Of a stretch of 64,000 bases of DNA, positions 25,621 through 43,885 are shown in pieces (the first letter of the stretch is position 1; every line of letters starts with the position of its first letter). The notes beneath the pieces were generated by a model. It was not told the DNA's origin. It did not search any database and was given only the letters and a program-made list of their open reading frames with translations. Position numbers and translations under genes: made by a program. Origin of the DNA: Cololabis saira (lineage: Eukaryota; Chordata; Actinopteri; Beloniformes; Belonidae); NCBI RefSeq assembly GCF_033807715.1, contig NC_084606.1, positions 40,041,922 through 40,105,921 of the forward strand. Direction: 5' to 3'.

Positions 25621-26070
25621 CACATGACACTTTTCTCCACCCATTCCATCCCGCCTGCACACGTTGCTTCATCTCTTTTCCACACTCTCCATTGCTCTTC
25701 AACTGTTAAAATTTCAATTTCAATTCAATTCAATTTTATTTATATAGCATCTAATACAACAGATGTTGTCTCTAGACGCTTTCCAGAGATCCAGAACATG
25801 AACATAAACATAAACATAAACCCCCGAGCAATTATTATATAAACAATGGCAGGTAAAAAGAGGAGAAGAAGGGTGAGAGGCACTGCCCAGCGGATCATGT
25901 CGGTGCCCCCCTGCAGCATAAGCCTCTAGCAACATATCAACCGCAAAGCTATATTTGAGACTAACTATTATAGTTTTGTTCTATAGCTGCAACTATGACT
26001 ACTGACTCTAACACACTAGAGTTTACACTACCTAGAGATTTACCAACACCAGCTAGAGGTTTACTAAACA

Positions 26071-26639
26071 CTAACTATAGGCTTTACTAAACAGAAAGGT
26101 TTTAAGTTTAGTTTTAAAGGTTGAGGTGGTGTCAGCCTCCTTAACCCAGATTGGAAGTTGGTTCCAAAGTAATGGTGCCTGATAGCAGAACGCCCGCCCT
26201 CCAAATCTACATTTAGATACTCTAGGAACTACGAGTAAACCTGCACCCTGGGAGCGGAGAGCTCTGCCAGGAACATAAGGCACTATCAAATCTTGTAAAT
26301 ACTGCGGAGCTAAGCCGTTTTGGGCTTTATATGCAAGTAATAAAATTTTAAATTGAATTCTGAATTTTACAGGTAGCCAATGGAGCGACGCTAACACTGG
26401 AGAGACGTGGTCTCTCCTGCTGATTCCTGTCAGCACTCGTGCTGCTGCATTCTGGATCAGCTGGAGCCTATTCAGCAAATTACTTGGACATCCTGCTAAC
26501 AACACATTACAGTAATCCAGTCTAGAAGATACAAACGCATGAACTAGTTTTTCTGCATCACTCTGCGAGAGGATTTTCCTAATTTATGCAATATTACGGA
26601 GATGGAAAAATGCTATTTTACAAACCTGATTAACATATG
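26071..26639 (-). pseudogene. L2 ORF2 C-terminal part
   Basis: It reads CPSNLLNRLQLIQNAAARVL, then SLHWLPVKFRIQFKILLL and GRAFCYQAPLLWNQLPIWV, ending about 26071. This is the C-terminal region that follows the reverse transcriptase and was separated from it by the hAT insertion. A near-identical stretch occurs at 63003-63437. Confidence 0.88.
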
Positions 26640-26647
26640 GTTTAAAC

Positions 26648-28169
<1,522 letters not shown>

Positions 28170-29919
28170 GTTTAAACGACAAATCCTGATCGAAAACAAC
28201 ACCAAGGTTTCTCACAGTTGCACTGGAAGCCATCGCAACACCATCTAGTCCCTTCCTAAGATGCTCTGGACCAAGAATGATAACCTCTGTTTTATCTGAA
28301 TTTAGAAGCAAGAAATTTCTGGACATCCAGTCCTTGATGTCCCTAAGACATGCCTGAAGTTTAACCAACGGTTCTGTCTCATCCGGCTTCATAGACAAAT
28401 AGAGCTGCGTATCATCAGCATAGCAATGAAAGTGTATCCCGTGATTCTGGATTATACTTCCCAACGGCTGCATGTATAAACTGAACAAGATTAGCCCTAG
28501 CACTGAACCCTGCGGAACACCATAACAGACCCTTGACTGTTCTGAAGAAACCTCATGTACATGAACAAACTGGAACCTGTCAGATAGGTATGATTTAAAC
28601 CAACATAGAGCTGTCCCTTTAATCCCAACAACATGCTCTAACCTATTCAGTAAAATGCCATGATCAACAGTGTCAAAAGCAGCACTGAGGTCCAGTAGAA
28701 CCAATATGGACACTAATCCCTTATCTGAGGTCATAAGAAGGTCATTCGTGACTCGAACCAGTGCTGTCTCTGTGCTATGATGCATTCTGAACCCTGACTG
28801 AAAGACTTCAAACAGATCATTTCTATACAAATAGTCACATAACTGGCTTGAAACTGCCTTTTCCAGAATTTTAGATACAAATGGAAGGTTAGAAATTGGC
28901 CTATAATTAGCTAAGGTGTCTGGGTCAAGAGAAGGTTTTTTAAGTAAAGGTTTAATTACTGCCACTTTGAAAACCTGTGGTACATATCCTAAGCTTAGGG
29001 ATAGGTTGATTTGGTCCAGTATTGTCGCACCAATAAGAGAAAAAACATTTTTGAATAGTCGAGTCGGGATGGGATCTGACATACATGTGGTAGACTTAGC
29101 TCTATTAACGAGTGAAGTCAGCTCAGGGAGGTCTACAGGATCAAAACAGTCTAGAGTCAAGTCAGAGCCTAGGGAAGTCTCTAAAGCTGAAGAAACGCCC
29201 ACAACCGGCTGGTTGATTTCTTCTCTAATTCTCGTGATTTTACTGTTAAAGAAGCTCATAAAGTCTTCACTACTGAGAGCTGCAGGAATGCACGGCTCAA
29301 CAGAGTTGTGACTCTTTGTCAGCCTGGCTACAGTGCTGAACAGAAAACGTGGGTTACTTTTGTTATCCTCTATCAACGTTGAATAATAAGCTGTTCTTGC
29401 TTTGCGAATGGCTTTTTTATATACTATTAGAATATCTTTCCATTCACGATAGAAGTCTACAGACTTACAAGAGTGCCACTTCCTTTCCATTTTACGCGCG
29501 CTTTGTTTCAACATGCGAATATCTGAATTGTACCAGGGAGTTAAGCTCCTGTGGCTAGAAACCCTCCTTTTCAAAGGAGCAACTTCATCTAAAGCTGAGT
29601 GCAACAGATCAGCAGTGTTACTAACAAGAAAATCAACATCAACATCAGAGGTAGAACCCAGGTCACTGGCCTCTATTGCTTCAGTAGAGGCTTCACTATT
29701 TTCCACTGTCGCAAGATGAGCAATGGTCTCCTTAAATTTAGCAATAGCTTCATCAGACAAACATCTGCTAAAATAATACCTCCTGCCCTGCACTTCAACA
29801 TCAACAACATTCAATTCAAACGTTATTAAATAATGGTCGGATAAAAGGGAGTTTACAGGTGACACCGACAGATCATCAGTTTCAACACCGTATGTGAGAA
29901 CGAGATCGAGAGTATGATA
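28170..29919 (-). pseudogene. L2 ORF2: endonuclease end and reverse transcriptase
   Basis: The frame is open for about 580 codons. It begins within the endonuclease C-terminus (the SDHYLI motif), then a linker, then reverse-transcriptase blocks: [56 protein letters not shown] and the catalytic YADDTQLYL. The YADD box is intact. The protein is interrupted by the hAT element after FDQDLSFKP, so it cannot be complete. The family retrotransposes in the nucleus. Confidence 0.9.
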
Positions 29920-31387
29920 AAAAAAAAATCCTCCACCTCTTCTCCCTGTAACCTCACTCTTCTACTAACATGTACTCTAACCTTCATTCCTCTCCTGTCC
30001 AGTAATGCACCACATATCCCCAACAATAAAGCCCACAGAAGGTTTGAACGGTTCTGATTTGAACAGAGGAACAGAGGGATGGAGCCGACTGCTACATTCC
30101 AGTTGGACTCGGAAGTCAGAATTTCCCAGTTTTGTGGCGTTTTTTGGGTAAATCACAAATCCCCATGAAGGTTCTCATGTGTGAAACGTGAAAACGAACA
30201 TTTACTGTCAGACAACTGAAGTCTGGCACACATTAACTGTAGAGGCAGCAGTAAGGAGTGACATATTCACCACTTGTTAACAATTCACCGCTGCTAGAAA
30301 GTCTTATTTTAGTCCACATGCTTCCTGTGCTGCATTTGTAAATTATAAATGTAAATTGTTAAGCAGGTTAACAGCTACAGCCTTTCTTTCTTTTTCCCTT
30401 TTTAATTATGTCGTATGTTTATACAAGGTATGACTAATGATATGTCTGTACATCTAACTAAAAAAAAGACTGTGTGCAAAAATGTAATAAATATGTACAT
30501 TTTATATAATATGATTTTTATCCTTTTTAGTTTGAAAGCGACCCACAAACACATGAACGTAGCTAAAACCTTTTTTTACCCTCAAGTTATAAGGAAAAAA
30601 GCAATGTAACCAAAAATTTGATTCCGTTTTTTGTTTTGTTTTCTGAGAATTTTGAGAAGAATACGACTTAGGCCAATATTTTAGGAGGGTGACGATATTT
30701 GACTTCAACTTAATTGGTTTCTTAGTCTAATATTCGAGTCTGTGTTCTTCTGGACCTGAACGTCATGAGTCGCAGTGTCAAAGTCTGTTTGCGAGGTATA
30801 TGGCTATAAATACCAGTCCCAACATGGCTATTTCTTTGAACTGTTTTTAATCTTTTATTAACCACGACGTCCTCACCCACGCTGCTGGGAGAGGATCGGG
30901 ACGGGGATGGATTCCCATCACTGACAGCCCGAGGAACTGAATGGACTTGTTATCAGCCCACAACATCTTGGATATGAACAGTTTCTTTGAATGTGAACAG
31001 AAACAGGTAGTATTCCTTTTTTACTTGGTTCAAACAGAATATCAGAGTTGGGAACAGTTAGATTGATCTATTTTTTTTTAAATATGTTCTGTGGTCTTTG
31101 GTTTAATTTGATGGTGCAAGCAGGATTTGAATGCATCTAGTCTTGTGTCAGTCTAGCTTAAGGGGCGTGTTACTCAACATGCATGCTGCATCACTTCTAC
31201 GTTTGCTAGTAATGGCAGAACTCAGTGAGTCGACTTTATTGACACGAAATGATTGACAGGCATGCTGTTCACTAACTTACTATACTGAAAAATGAGTGTC
31301 CTCACTGCCCCCCTGTGGCCACATGCGGGACCTACAACTACTTGCATCACTTAAAAATATCTCTATTTAGTTTAAGGAAATCAGGCT
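29920..31387 (+). other. No gene recognised
   Basis: A short stretch at 29935-30020 (CCTGTAACCTCACTCTTCTA...) may be another LINE remnant. The rest is AT-rich with only short open frames. A GC-richer patch at 30860-31010 has no recognisable coding content. Confidence 0.4.
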
Positions 31388-32369
31388 TTCTTTTTTTTCA
31401 AACTCTATTGAAGAGAATTATGTAGCGTATACAATAAAGGGCACATGAAACAAAACAATGAATTCTCCACAGATATTCAACACTTGGGGGGGTTGAGAGA
31501 AAAAAAAGATAAATTTACTAACAAGCTCCATAGCTTGTGTTTATTAATTTTATTAATACACTTCCCATGAAGTGTATTAATAAAATTGAAGAAACAAAGA
31601 CATCATTTCATATAAGCTTTTAACAATATAGTTTTTTTCACACAGTTTAAAAGACGCAAAGTACACTTTACATTCATTTTTCAAATGTACAATGGAGGGT
31701 TTGCTGTTATTCCATTTGCATTTATGTATGTATGTATGTATGTATGTATGTATGTATGTATGTATGTATGTATGTATGTATGTATGTATGTATGTATGTA
31801 TGTATGTATGTATGTATGTATGTATGTATGTATGTATGTATGTATGTATGTATGTATGTATGTATGTATGTATGTATTACCTAGTAAAATTACTATATTG
31901 ACCATGTTTGATATATTTCTTGGAAGATTATCCATATAAATTAAGATTTGATAGGAGTCAAAAGATGTGTTGTCAATCCCAGTGTTTAACCAGCTGTAGG
32001 TTCCTGCCAGAATTGTAATTAAAGAGTAGAACAAATGCTCTACAGTTTCCGGCTCTTGTAGACAAAACCCACAGGGTTCTACTACAAAGTCAAATCTATT
32101 GCGCAGAAATTCAGAGTCTGGGTATACATTGTTCAAAATTTTAAATAGCATCTCTTTTATTTTTGGGGCTATTGGCCATTTGATACATTTACAGAATTTA
32201 TTAGTTATCAGTTGTCAGTTCCAATTTTTTATTTGGCTGGTGAGATAAAATCAAAAAATAATTTGCATTTTAGAACTTTTCCAATAACCTTGTTATTACA
32301 TTTCTGGTCACTAATGTGTATTTCATCAAGTTTTAGTTCTGGAATTTTGACTGAAACATTTGAATATAT
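31388..32369 (-). pseudogene. L1/Tx1-like LINE, 3' part
   Basis: On the minus strand the C-terminal ORF2 reads KEMLFKILNNVYPDSEFL, then CGFCLQEPETVEHLFY. The FC...ETVEHLF pattern is the cysteine-containing C-terminal domain of L1-type ORF2. Stops precede it. A (CATA)n microsatellite interrupts it, and the 3' end has a short A-tract (TTTTTTTTC at about 31392 on the plus strand). It stops at the TA of the IS630-type element at 32370. Confidence 0.75.
31723..31877 (+). repeat. (TATG)n microsatellite
   Basis: About 38 units of TATG within the L1-like fragment. The frames encoding repeated YVCM or THTYI are artefacts. Confidence 0.97.
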
Positions 32370-32371
32370 TA

Positions 32372-32820
32372 CAGTTTTTCACAATTGTTTAAACACATTT
32401 CCTGATAGACTACCTCACTTTCTCAAAACTCTTAACACAAATTAAAAAACTCACACACAAAATGCAAAATCCTACACTTCTCTTGCAAAAGCACACTCTA
32501 CCCTCAAAACAGTGTTAACTCTTCACTAAATGGTATTTCCTTCTCAAATGCCAAACACATACATCATTTGAGTAGACATTTCTAAGCACCCACTGAACAC
32601 TGATGTGCAGAATGGAAGACACTATAGTATGAATGGAAAACACTATATGAATGCCTCAGTAGAATCATGCTTTTGTATGTTCCGTGTTACACCTTCAGCT
32701 GTTGGATGTAATATATCACCATATAGTATTCATATGTATAGGCTACTCAAATAGAAAACAACACACAATTATTTACTGTAACAACAAATACGTAATATTT
32801 TACAGTATGAGTAGGAAAGC
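32372..32820 (-). mobile_element. IS630/Tc1-type element, one end
   Basis: It begins CAGTTTTTCACAATTGTTTA right after TA (32370-32371). Its ~440 bp are the inverse of 41140-41566, with nearly colinear similarity, so both are the same end of one element family. A transposase remnant of this superfamily lies in the same orientation at 33118-33262. Confidence 0.8.
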
Positions 32821-32895
32821 TAGAAGAAGTACAGTGTTGTAGGGGCCATGGTGATGGAGGACGCCGTGGTGATTGAGTCCAGTTTGCCAGTTTGA

Positions 32896-33002
<107 letters not shown>

Positions 33003-33117
33003 CTTTGGCTTCAGTCTACACCTTTTGGTCCTTGTTTGATATACATGCAAAAAAAAACTTTGTATTGACTACTGAGTTCTATAACGTGACCAAATAAACA
33101 TATCAAATCAAATCAAT

Positions 33118-33262
33118 CAAATTGATGGCAGCACACATTGTTATGTTCCCTCCACGTTGGCCAGGGACCTCTGTGATGGCACGCTGGCCGATGATATTCC
33201 TCCCTTGGCGCTTTCTTTTTACAAGGTTGAACCCCGCTTCATCAAGGAATATGAATTCTTTT
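33118..33262 (-). pseudogene. IS630-type transposase fragment with the first catalytic D
   Basis: The minus frame reads EFIFLDEAGFNLVKRKRQGR and continues through GQRGGNITMCAA. DEAGFN holds the first aspartate of the DDE triad of IS630-Tc1-mariner enzymes. The remainder of the catalytic domain is missing; the frame ends in a LINE tail. The same segment from GRNIIGQRA onward occurs at 44130 in the plus-strand pseudogene. Confidence 0.85.
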
Positions 33263-33458
33263 TTTTTTTTTTTTTTTACCTTGTCTGCACACATATTATT
33301 GATTGATACCATGACGGTAGAAACCAAAAGTGTATATATGTGCATTATTACTATATGTAATATATACATATATATACGCACACATATGTGTACACATACA
33401 TAAATATACACATACAAACCCAGTGTTTTTTTTTTTTTTTTTTTTTTTTTTTTTGTGG

Positions 33459-35888
<2,430 letters not shown>

Positions 35889-38466
35889 ACTAGGTAACGA
35901 GGCCAATAATCGGGGACCACAGAGAGTGCAATTCAGCCGAGTGTTGTTCAGTGGAGGCAGACATTATCTCACTACTAATATGATCTGATAAAAGATTCCT
36001 AAAATGGTTAATACATAAACTGGATTTTTGTTTCCAATTTACTAGAATGGTTTTCTTTGCGATACATAAAGCAGTGAGAACCCGGTGTCCAATTAGGTTC
36101 TATTTGAATGTCTCCCAGGTGACCTAATATACATACCGTGGGGCACACTGGGATTCTGTGGTCGATCCATGTGGATAAATCCTCACAAATCTCCTTCCAG
36201 AACCTCTGTACCGGTGTACAGAACCATAAAGCATGCATATAATTATCTGGGGTGTTCTCTGTGCACTGTGAACAGATATTAGAGGTGACAAAGCCCATCT
36301 GGAACATCCTTTGTCCAGTATAATGTATTCTATGAAGAACTTTATACTGTATAAGTTGTAAGTTTGGGTTTTTAGTCATAGTAAACGTATTTAAGCATAT
36401 TTGTGACCAAGAAAGCTGGTCGGTATTCAGAGAGAGATCCGCCTCCCACTTGGAGATCGGGAGAGAGACTGACTCGTCCAGTTTAGACACTAACCTGTAA
36501 AGTTTTGATAACAACTTTAAATTGCTTAGATTTAATAAATCTATTATCTTAGCGGGAAGTTGTAAGTCTAATTGTCTAATTTTGTATGTTTTATTTATTA
36601 TGGCCTTGAGTTGTTGATACTCTAAAAATTTACTCCTGCTAACTCCGTATTGAACCATAAGTGTATTGAAAGGTACAAACTGTCCTCCTACAATTACGTG
36701 CTGTAAATACCGTATTCCTTGATCTCTCTATTGAACGAAGTTAACCATCTTTTTATCATTTTTCACGATGTCTGGGTTGTTCCATATGTGTGTACGGTCA
36801 CATGGAAAAGGTGAAATTTTAGCTACTTTAAGAAATTCCCACCAAGCTGATAAAGTTGTGCTAATATTAATGCTTTTGAAACATTGATGACGTTTGATAC
36901 TTTGACTAATAAATGGTAACTCTGAGATTTCTAGTTCGTTGCAAAACACTTGCTCTGAGTCCAGCCATTGACTATCTAAAGGATGATCTTTTGACCATTT
37001 TACAATATACTGTAATTTATTGGCAAGGAAGTAATACTGAAAATTAGGTAGCTCTAAACCTCCATATTCTTTAGATTTCTGCAATGTCTTTAAACTAATG
37101 CGTGGAGTTTTATTTTTCCACAGAAATTTTGAAACACCTGAGTCCAGCGATTTAAACCAGGAAATAGGGGGTTTGAATGGTATCATTGAGAAAAAATAAT
37201 TTACTTTTGGTAAAACCATCATTTTAATGGTGGCTATTCTACCCATGAGTGAAATGGGGAGAGAGCTCCATCTAGCAAGATCATCTTCTATTTTCTTTAT
37301 AAGCTGAACATAATTTAATTTTATTAACTCTGACAGCCTAGGGGAGATGTTTATGCCTAAATATCTAATGTTCCCTGATTGTAATTGAGTATTGGATATA
37401 TTCCTAAAATTGCAGTTCACGCACAAAACGGTGGATTTAGACCAATTAATAGAATAATCAGACAGAGATGAAAATCCCTCTATAAGTGCGATTGTCTGTG
37501 ATAGTGAAGATCGTGAGTTCTGGAGGAAGAGGAGTACGTCATCCGCATAAAGACTTATTTTGTGCTCTACTATTTTGCATTGTATACCTTTAATATTTTG
37601 ATTTTGTCTAATAGCTGCTGCTAAAGGTTCGATAAATATTGCAAATAATGAGGGAGATAGAGGGCAACCCTGTCTAGTGCCTCTTTGCAAGGTAAAACTT
37701 GTAGAGATTTGATCATTTGTCCTTACACGTGCCTTGGGAGAGCTGTATAATATTTTTACCCAGTCAATGAAAGATTCACCAAATCCAAATTTATGTAAGG
37801 TTGCCAATAGAAACTTCCAATTTACCTTATCGAATGCTTTTTCCGCGTCTAAGGATATAATAGTAGTTTCCTGTTTATTGATACTGGAATAATCTATAAT
37901 ATTTAATAATCTGCGAATATTAGTAGAGGAATGTCTACCTTTAATAAAGCCTGTTTGATCCGGATGTATAATAGAAGGGGTGACTCTTTTCAGACGTTCA
38001 GTAAGGGCCTTGCTAATTATTTTAAGGTCTACATTTATTAATGAAATTGGGCGGTAGCTCGATGGGAGCAAGGGATCTTTATCCGGTTTTAATAAAAGAC
38101 TAATATTAGCAGAGTTCATATTTAAGGGTAAGCTTTTATTTTCCCTAATATTTAGAATCATTTTATAAAATGTTGGTGCTAATATGCTCCAGAATTCCTT
38201 ATAAAATTCAGCTGGGAAACCCTCTGGGCCCGGAGCTTTATTATTGGGCATATGTTGAAGAGCTTCATGGAGTTCTCCTATTGAGAGTGGTGAATCTAAG
38301 TTCGTAACCTGTTCCTGATGTAACTTTGGCAGGTTAATTTCTCCAAGAAACTCATTAATGGATTGATCAGATGGTTCAATTTGTGACGAGTATAATTTGT
38401 AGTAAAAGTCTCTAAAGATTGAATTTATTAAACAGGGATCATGTGTAACTTCCCCTGACTGGTCCT
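35889..38466 (-). pseudogene. L1-type ORF2: reverse transcriptase and C-terminal domain
   Basis: Reverse-transcriptase blocks in order: PNNKAPGPEGFPAEFYKEFW, LPSSYRPISLINVDLKI, FIKGRHSSTNIRRLL, ISLDAEKAFDKVNW, GTRQGCPLSPSLFAIF and the catalytic LYADDVLLFL. A C-terminal cysteine motif (SNICSQC, then MHALWFC) follows. An in-frame TAG lies at 36728-36730, where family members usually have tryptophan, and a frame shift near 36085-36100 moves the last ~65 codons, which end at the stop at 35889. The YADD box is intact. Confidence 0.9.
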
Positions 38467-38468
38467 TA

Positions 38469-40268
38469 CAGTTTTTCTTGATTGCCTAAGCATGATTTTC
38501 AAAACAGGGCCCGTGGTTTCAAAACACTACACACAATTAGCACAACAACACACCAAATTAGCAAAACACTACAGATCCTTTGCAAAATTAAACACGCTTG
38601 TAAAAACTATACACTTCTTTTTAAAAACCACACTTTGTTACCATATGAAACAAACACGTTTCACATTACTATACTCTGTTTGCACGAGTTACACTCTGCT
38701 GTGATAAACCTAAAACACTTTTAGCACTTCTACGTCCCTATGATTAGAGTAGGCTACTATCAACAAAGTACAAATATACAGTTTTTCTTGATCGTTTTGG
38801 CCCATTTTTCCATTCACAGTTTACTTTTTCAAAACAGCTCACACAAAGCCCTTAACAGAAGCTGAAATAACCAAAACACTTTATGTTTGCAGAATGACAC
38901 CACTTTCTCAAAACTTGTCACACATCCATCAAAACCAAACTTTTCCATCAAAACCTAGAATTTTTTCTCAATTGAACATGTGTGTTTTCTCATTTATTTA
39001 CTGTAACGATGGATAACAAAATTGAAACCACAGCTATCAATATCAACTTTTGTTCAACACCCTCATAGTATTGACTATTTTACAACTGACAACATACTAC
39101 AATTTGGGTTTTGTATTGAGCACTCTAACTTAGTTATATAACTTAGAAATATACTGTCACAGAGTATTTACAGTAAAATCAGAAAATGTGTATACAGTAA
39201 AATATTGTAGTTCCTGTCAACACCACTGATTTACATTTGTTCTACTGTGTACAAAATGTCAAGATTCTGACAGAAAAATATTTATTGCAGTACTTGTCAC
39301 ATGCACGTACTGTAAGCAATCAAAATGACAGGGTTCAATATGCAGTACAACAAAGGTCAATTCTCAAAGAAAATACTGTAAATGAAACACAATCAAATGA
39401 AACCCTGTAAATATGAAAAAAATAAAAATACAGGAAAATTATGCATTGTCGACACGGGCCTGACGATCAGGCCACATGTCCTCGTCCACGTCCTCCTCGA
39501 GCCATGCTTGGTGTCAACTTCAAGCTATTGACCTCTTTGATAGGTTGAGGACTACTTGCTTTGTTTTGCAAAGAGAGTTCACACAGGTGCTGATCATTTT
39601 TAGAATTGAGAGAGCAGTTCCAATTGGCTGCTACAAAGTGTCTGCAATGTGTTGCCATGGTAAATCAGTTATGTTTTGTGTCTCTTTGTGAGAAGTGTGT
39701 TAACTGTTTTGAAAAGTGTATTACAGTAAAAGTCAAAGAAAATTGTGTGAAAGCAATGAGAAATAGTTAACCGATTCGCCAGAGAGGACTCTTGCTGTGC
39801 AAAGAAGGTGTGAGCATTAGATAAAGTTGACCCATGATGTGCAAAATGTGTCAAAGCAATCGAGAAAGACTGTAGTCTTTCTCTGACTCTTGTGCTTGGA
39901 GACCAATGAGCTCACCTGCTGCTTTCTATAGTGTAGATATACCTGATTGGTGTGTCTACATTTAAGCAAACAAGTGTTTGCACACCTGATGACTGTGTTG
40001 AACCAACTGGTTGGACGGTGTGCTAATTTGACAGTCAGTGCTTTGGTATTGCAAAGAAGTGACTTTATGATAGATTTTTGTGTCTAATGTACGTTTAGTG
40101 TGTTTAGTGTTTTGAAAATCACTGTGTGTAGAGTTTTGCAACAAGTGTGAGGTTGACAATGTGCTTATAGTTGTGCAAATATGGGCTGATGTTTTGCTTC
40201 TTGAGTGTAAGGTTTTGCTAATAGTGTACTACTTTTAATTTTAGTGTGTAAGCAATCGAAAAAAACTG
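38469..40268. mobile_element. IS630/Tc1-type element inserted in the L1 ORF2
   Basis: Ends CAGTTTTTCTTGATTGCC and the inverse CAATCGAAAAAAACTG are bordered by TA (38467-38468 and 40269-40270). Leaving out the element and one TA makes the L1 ORF2 frame continuous, which confirms the boundaries. The interior is filled with GCAAAAC/TTTTGC-type A/T-rich subrepeats and a nested relative. Confidence 0.88.
38779..39872 (-). mobile_element. Nested IS630/Tc1-type element
   Basis: It starts CAGTTTTTCTTGATCGTTTT after TA (38777-38778) and ends GCAATCGAGAAAGACTG before TA (39873-39874). On the minus strand at about 39440-39505 it keeps a transposase C-terminus (EEDVDEDMWPDRQARVD then a stop), matching the VDE.LWPD tail of the transposase at 44900. 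The rest of the transposase is deleted. Confidence 0.8.
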
Positions 40269-40272
40269 TAAT

Positions 40273-40536
40273 AGATGTTATGGTTGTTTTTTCTTTGTTT
40301 ATTTTTAATTGATTGGCTAAATATTTTCCTGATCTGTTAGCATGTGCAAAGTTTTCCAGGCGAAGCCTTTGTACTAGAAACTGCGTTTTTGCGTCAATTA
40401 TTTTATTTAATTCTATTTTAGTTTTCCTTATTTTGCTAAGGATACGTTCATCTGCAGAAGTTTGGAAGGAATATGAATTCAACGGCAAATCTGATATGAA
40501 AACACCATTTTTACTAAGGTGTGAAGAGTTAATCAA
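40273..40536 (-). pseudogene. L1-type ORF2, segment before the reverse transcriptase
   Basis: It reads TKIELNKIIDAKTQFLVQRL, then ANRSGKYLANQLKINKEKT, the linker between endonuclease and reverse transcriptase in L1-type proteins. The frame continues at 38466 on the far side of the DNA element. Confidence 0.8.
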
Positions 40537-40666
40537 GCTGTGTTTGCTTTTGCAAGAGAACTATAAAGTTTTGATAATTTGGTGAAAGGTTTTCTCATTT
40601 GTGTGTAGAGTTTAGCAAAAATAGCCAATGTTGCAAAAAATGTGCTTAAGGATTCAGAAAAAACTG
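40537..40666 (+). mobile_element. IS630/Tc1-type element, end fragment
   Basis: It ends AAGGATTCAGAAAAAACTG before TA (40667-40668) and has CTTTTGCAAGAGAA and AGTTAA segments like those of the 41.1-41.57 kb end, but is more diverged. Confidence 0.6.
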
Positions 40667-41049
40667 TAAAGGAATCGGGATGGCTTTAAGAATACGATGG
40701 AACTCTCTGGAAAAGCCATTTATATTATACTTCTCAATAAATTAATGAAACTGAGGGAATTGGAGAAATCAGGCTTTCAGTTGGATACTAAATAAAAAAT
40801 TACAACACTATAATGACAAAATAATAATAAAAAGAAACAGCTTCTGTCCTGATGTGATGGCCCACCAAACTTCTCTGTCAAAGGATATGGGAGTTCCAAG
40901 TAGTAACATTTAGATTACATTAAGGGCAATTTCCCTACTATTTTACAGTTTGAAGATACTAACGAAACAGAGGTCTTAGAATTAATTTCTAAATTGAAGA
41001 TATCAGCAGCTGGTCACGATGATATTGGTGCTTCATTGGTTAAATCAGG

Positions 41050-41566
41050 GATGAAAGGCAGGATGCAGCCTAAAACTTTTGTTCTGTTTCTATTTTCTGT
41101 CAAGTTTTCATCCACAGCTTGCTGTGATGTCCAGTGGACTGCACATTTTGAGTCCAAATACTGTAAAATATTATTTGTTGTTACAGTAAAGAATTGTGTG
41201 TTTTCTATTTGAGTAGCCTATACATAAGAATACTATATGGTGAAATATTACATCCAACAGCTGAAGGTGTAACACTGAACAAACAAATGCATGATTCTAC
41301 GGAGACATTCATATAGTGTTTTCCATTCTGCACATCAGTGTTCAGTGGGTGCTTAGAAATGTCTACTCAAATGATGTATGTGTTTGGCATTTGAGAAGGA
41401 AATACAATTTAGTGAAGAGTTAACACTGTTTTGAAGGTAGAGTGTGCTTTTGCAAGAGAAGTGTAGGATTTTGCATTTTGTGTGTGAGTTTTGTAATTTT
41501 TGTTTAGAGTTTTGAGAAAGTGAGGTAGTCTATCAGGAAATGTGTTTAAACAATTGTGAAAAACTG
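41050..41566 (+). mobile_element. IS630/Tc1-type element, right end, inserted in the LINE
   Basis: It ends AACAATTGTGAAAAACTG before TA (41567-41568). The left boundary is blurred at about 41045, where LINE sequence stops. It matches the end at 32372-32820 in inverse orientation, so internal and left parts are lost here. Confidence 0.75.
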
Positions 41567-41750
41567 TAATTATCGCCCCATATCAATTTTACCATGTTTC
41601 TCAAAAATATTGGAAAAACTGGTTTACAACAGAATGTTGCACCATCTAAACAAACACAATATCTTATACGAGCATCAATATGGTTTTAGAAAAAATCACT
41701 CCACAGATATGGCCCTATTACAACTGGTGGAAAGAATCTATACTGCTATT
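41567..41750 (+). pseudogene. LINE reverse transcriptase, N-terminal blocks
   Basis: The frame reads NYRPISILPCFSKILEKLVY, then YEHQYGFRKNHSTDMALLQL and VERIYTAI, where it stops at the TA of the next insertion. An earlier piece (KISAAGHDDIGASLVKS) is at about 40990-41047. Confidence 0.88.
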
Positions 41751-42093
41751 ACAGTTTTTCACAATTGTTAACACACAAAAAACGAAAACTTGGCACAATT
41801 TGCACAACCATCACTTTAAGTACCTAATCAATCGACACAATTTACACTACATCACACTCCCTTATCTGCATTAGACTCTGACTTTCCTTCTTTACACTCT
41901 GTTGTCAATTTCACACAACCTTGTTGTCAAAACACTACACACAGTGTTTAGTTGTTGGACACACTTATCACATCAAATCTCAAAGCATCAACCTACAACA
42001 CACCTTGTTGTCAAAACACTACACTCAGTGTTCAGTCGTTGCACACACTTCTCACATAAAATCACAAAGCATCAATCTACAACACACACATAG

Positions 42094-43534
<1,441 letters not shown>

Positions 43535-43885
43535 ACAGTTTTTCACAATTGTTAACACACAAAAAACGAAAACTTGGCACAATTCACACAACCATCACTT
43601 TAAGTACCTAATCAATCAACACAATTTACACTACATCACACTCCCTTATCTGCATTAGACTCTGACTTTCCTTCTTTACACTCTGTTGTCAATTTCACAC
43701 AACCTTGTTGTCAAAACACTACACACAGTGTTTAGTCGTTGCACACACTTCTCACATAAAATCACAAAGCATCAATCTACAACACACACATAGTCAAATC
43801 TCAAAACATCCACGTCTGGTGAGCCATTTGCAATCAGGACTGCACTATCAAAGGGCCTTGAGAGCAATGTTTTGTTTGGTGAACA

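Larger units (their letters stand above)
21350..25704 (-). pseudogene. Old LINE reverse-transcriptase C-terminal fragment, broken by insertions
   Basis: Minus-strand segments at 25629-25704, 23659-23808, 22775-22829 and 21350-21584 read in order as the C-terminus of a non-LTR retrotransposon protein. Readable pieces are KGKVYKTVGRAAMLFGLETV (23.7 kb), WLGHVQRR-like (22.8 kb) and IDVVKEDMKVVGVRKEDSE (21.5 kb). The family looks RTE- or L1-like. Two hAT elements (21585-22766 and 23817-25620) and a second LINE fragment (about 22830-23640) interrupt it. Stops and frame shifts are frequent. Confidence 0.65.

Noticed and set aside
30840..31020. Possible host exon in a GC-richer patch
   Set aside because: No splice-site pair with an open frame of recognisable content.
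39476..39691. Plus-strand 71-codon frame
   Set aside because: The informative frame here is on the minus strand (transposase C-terminus); the plus frame is its shadow.
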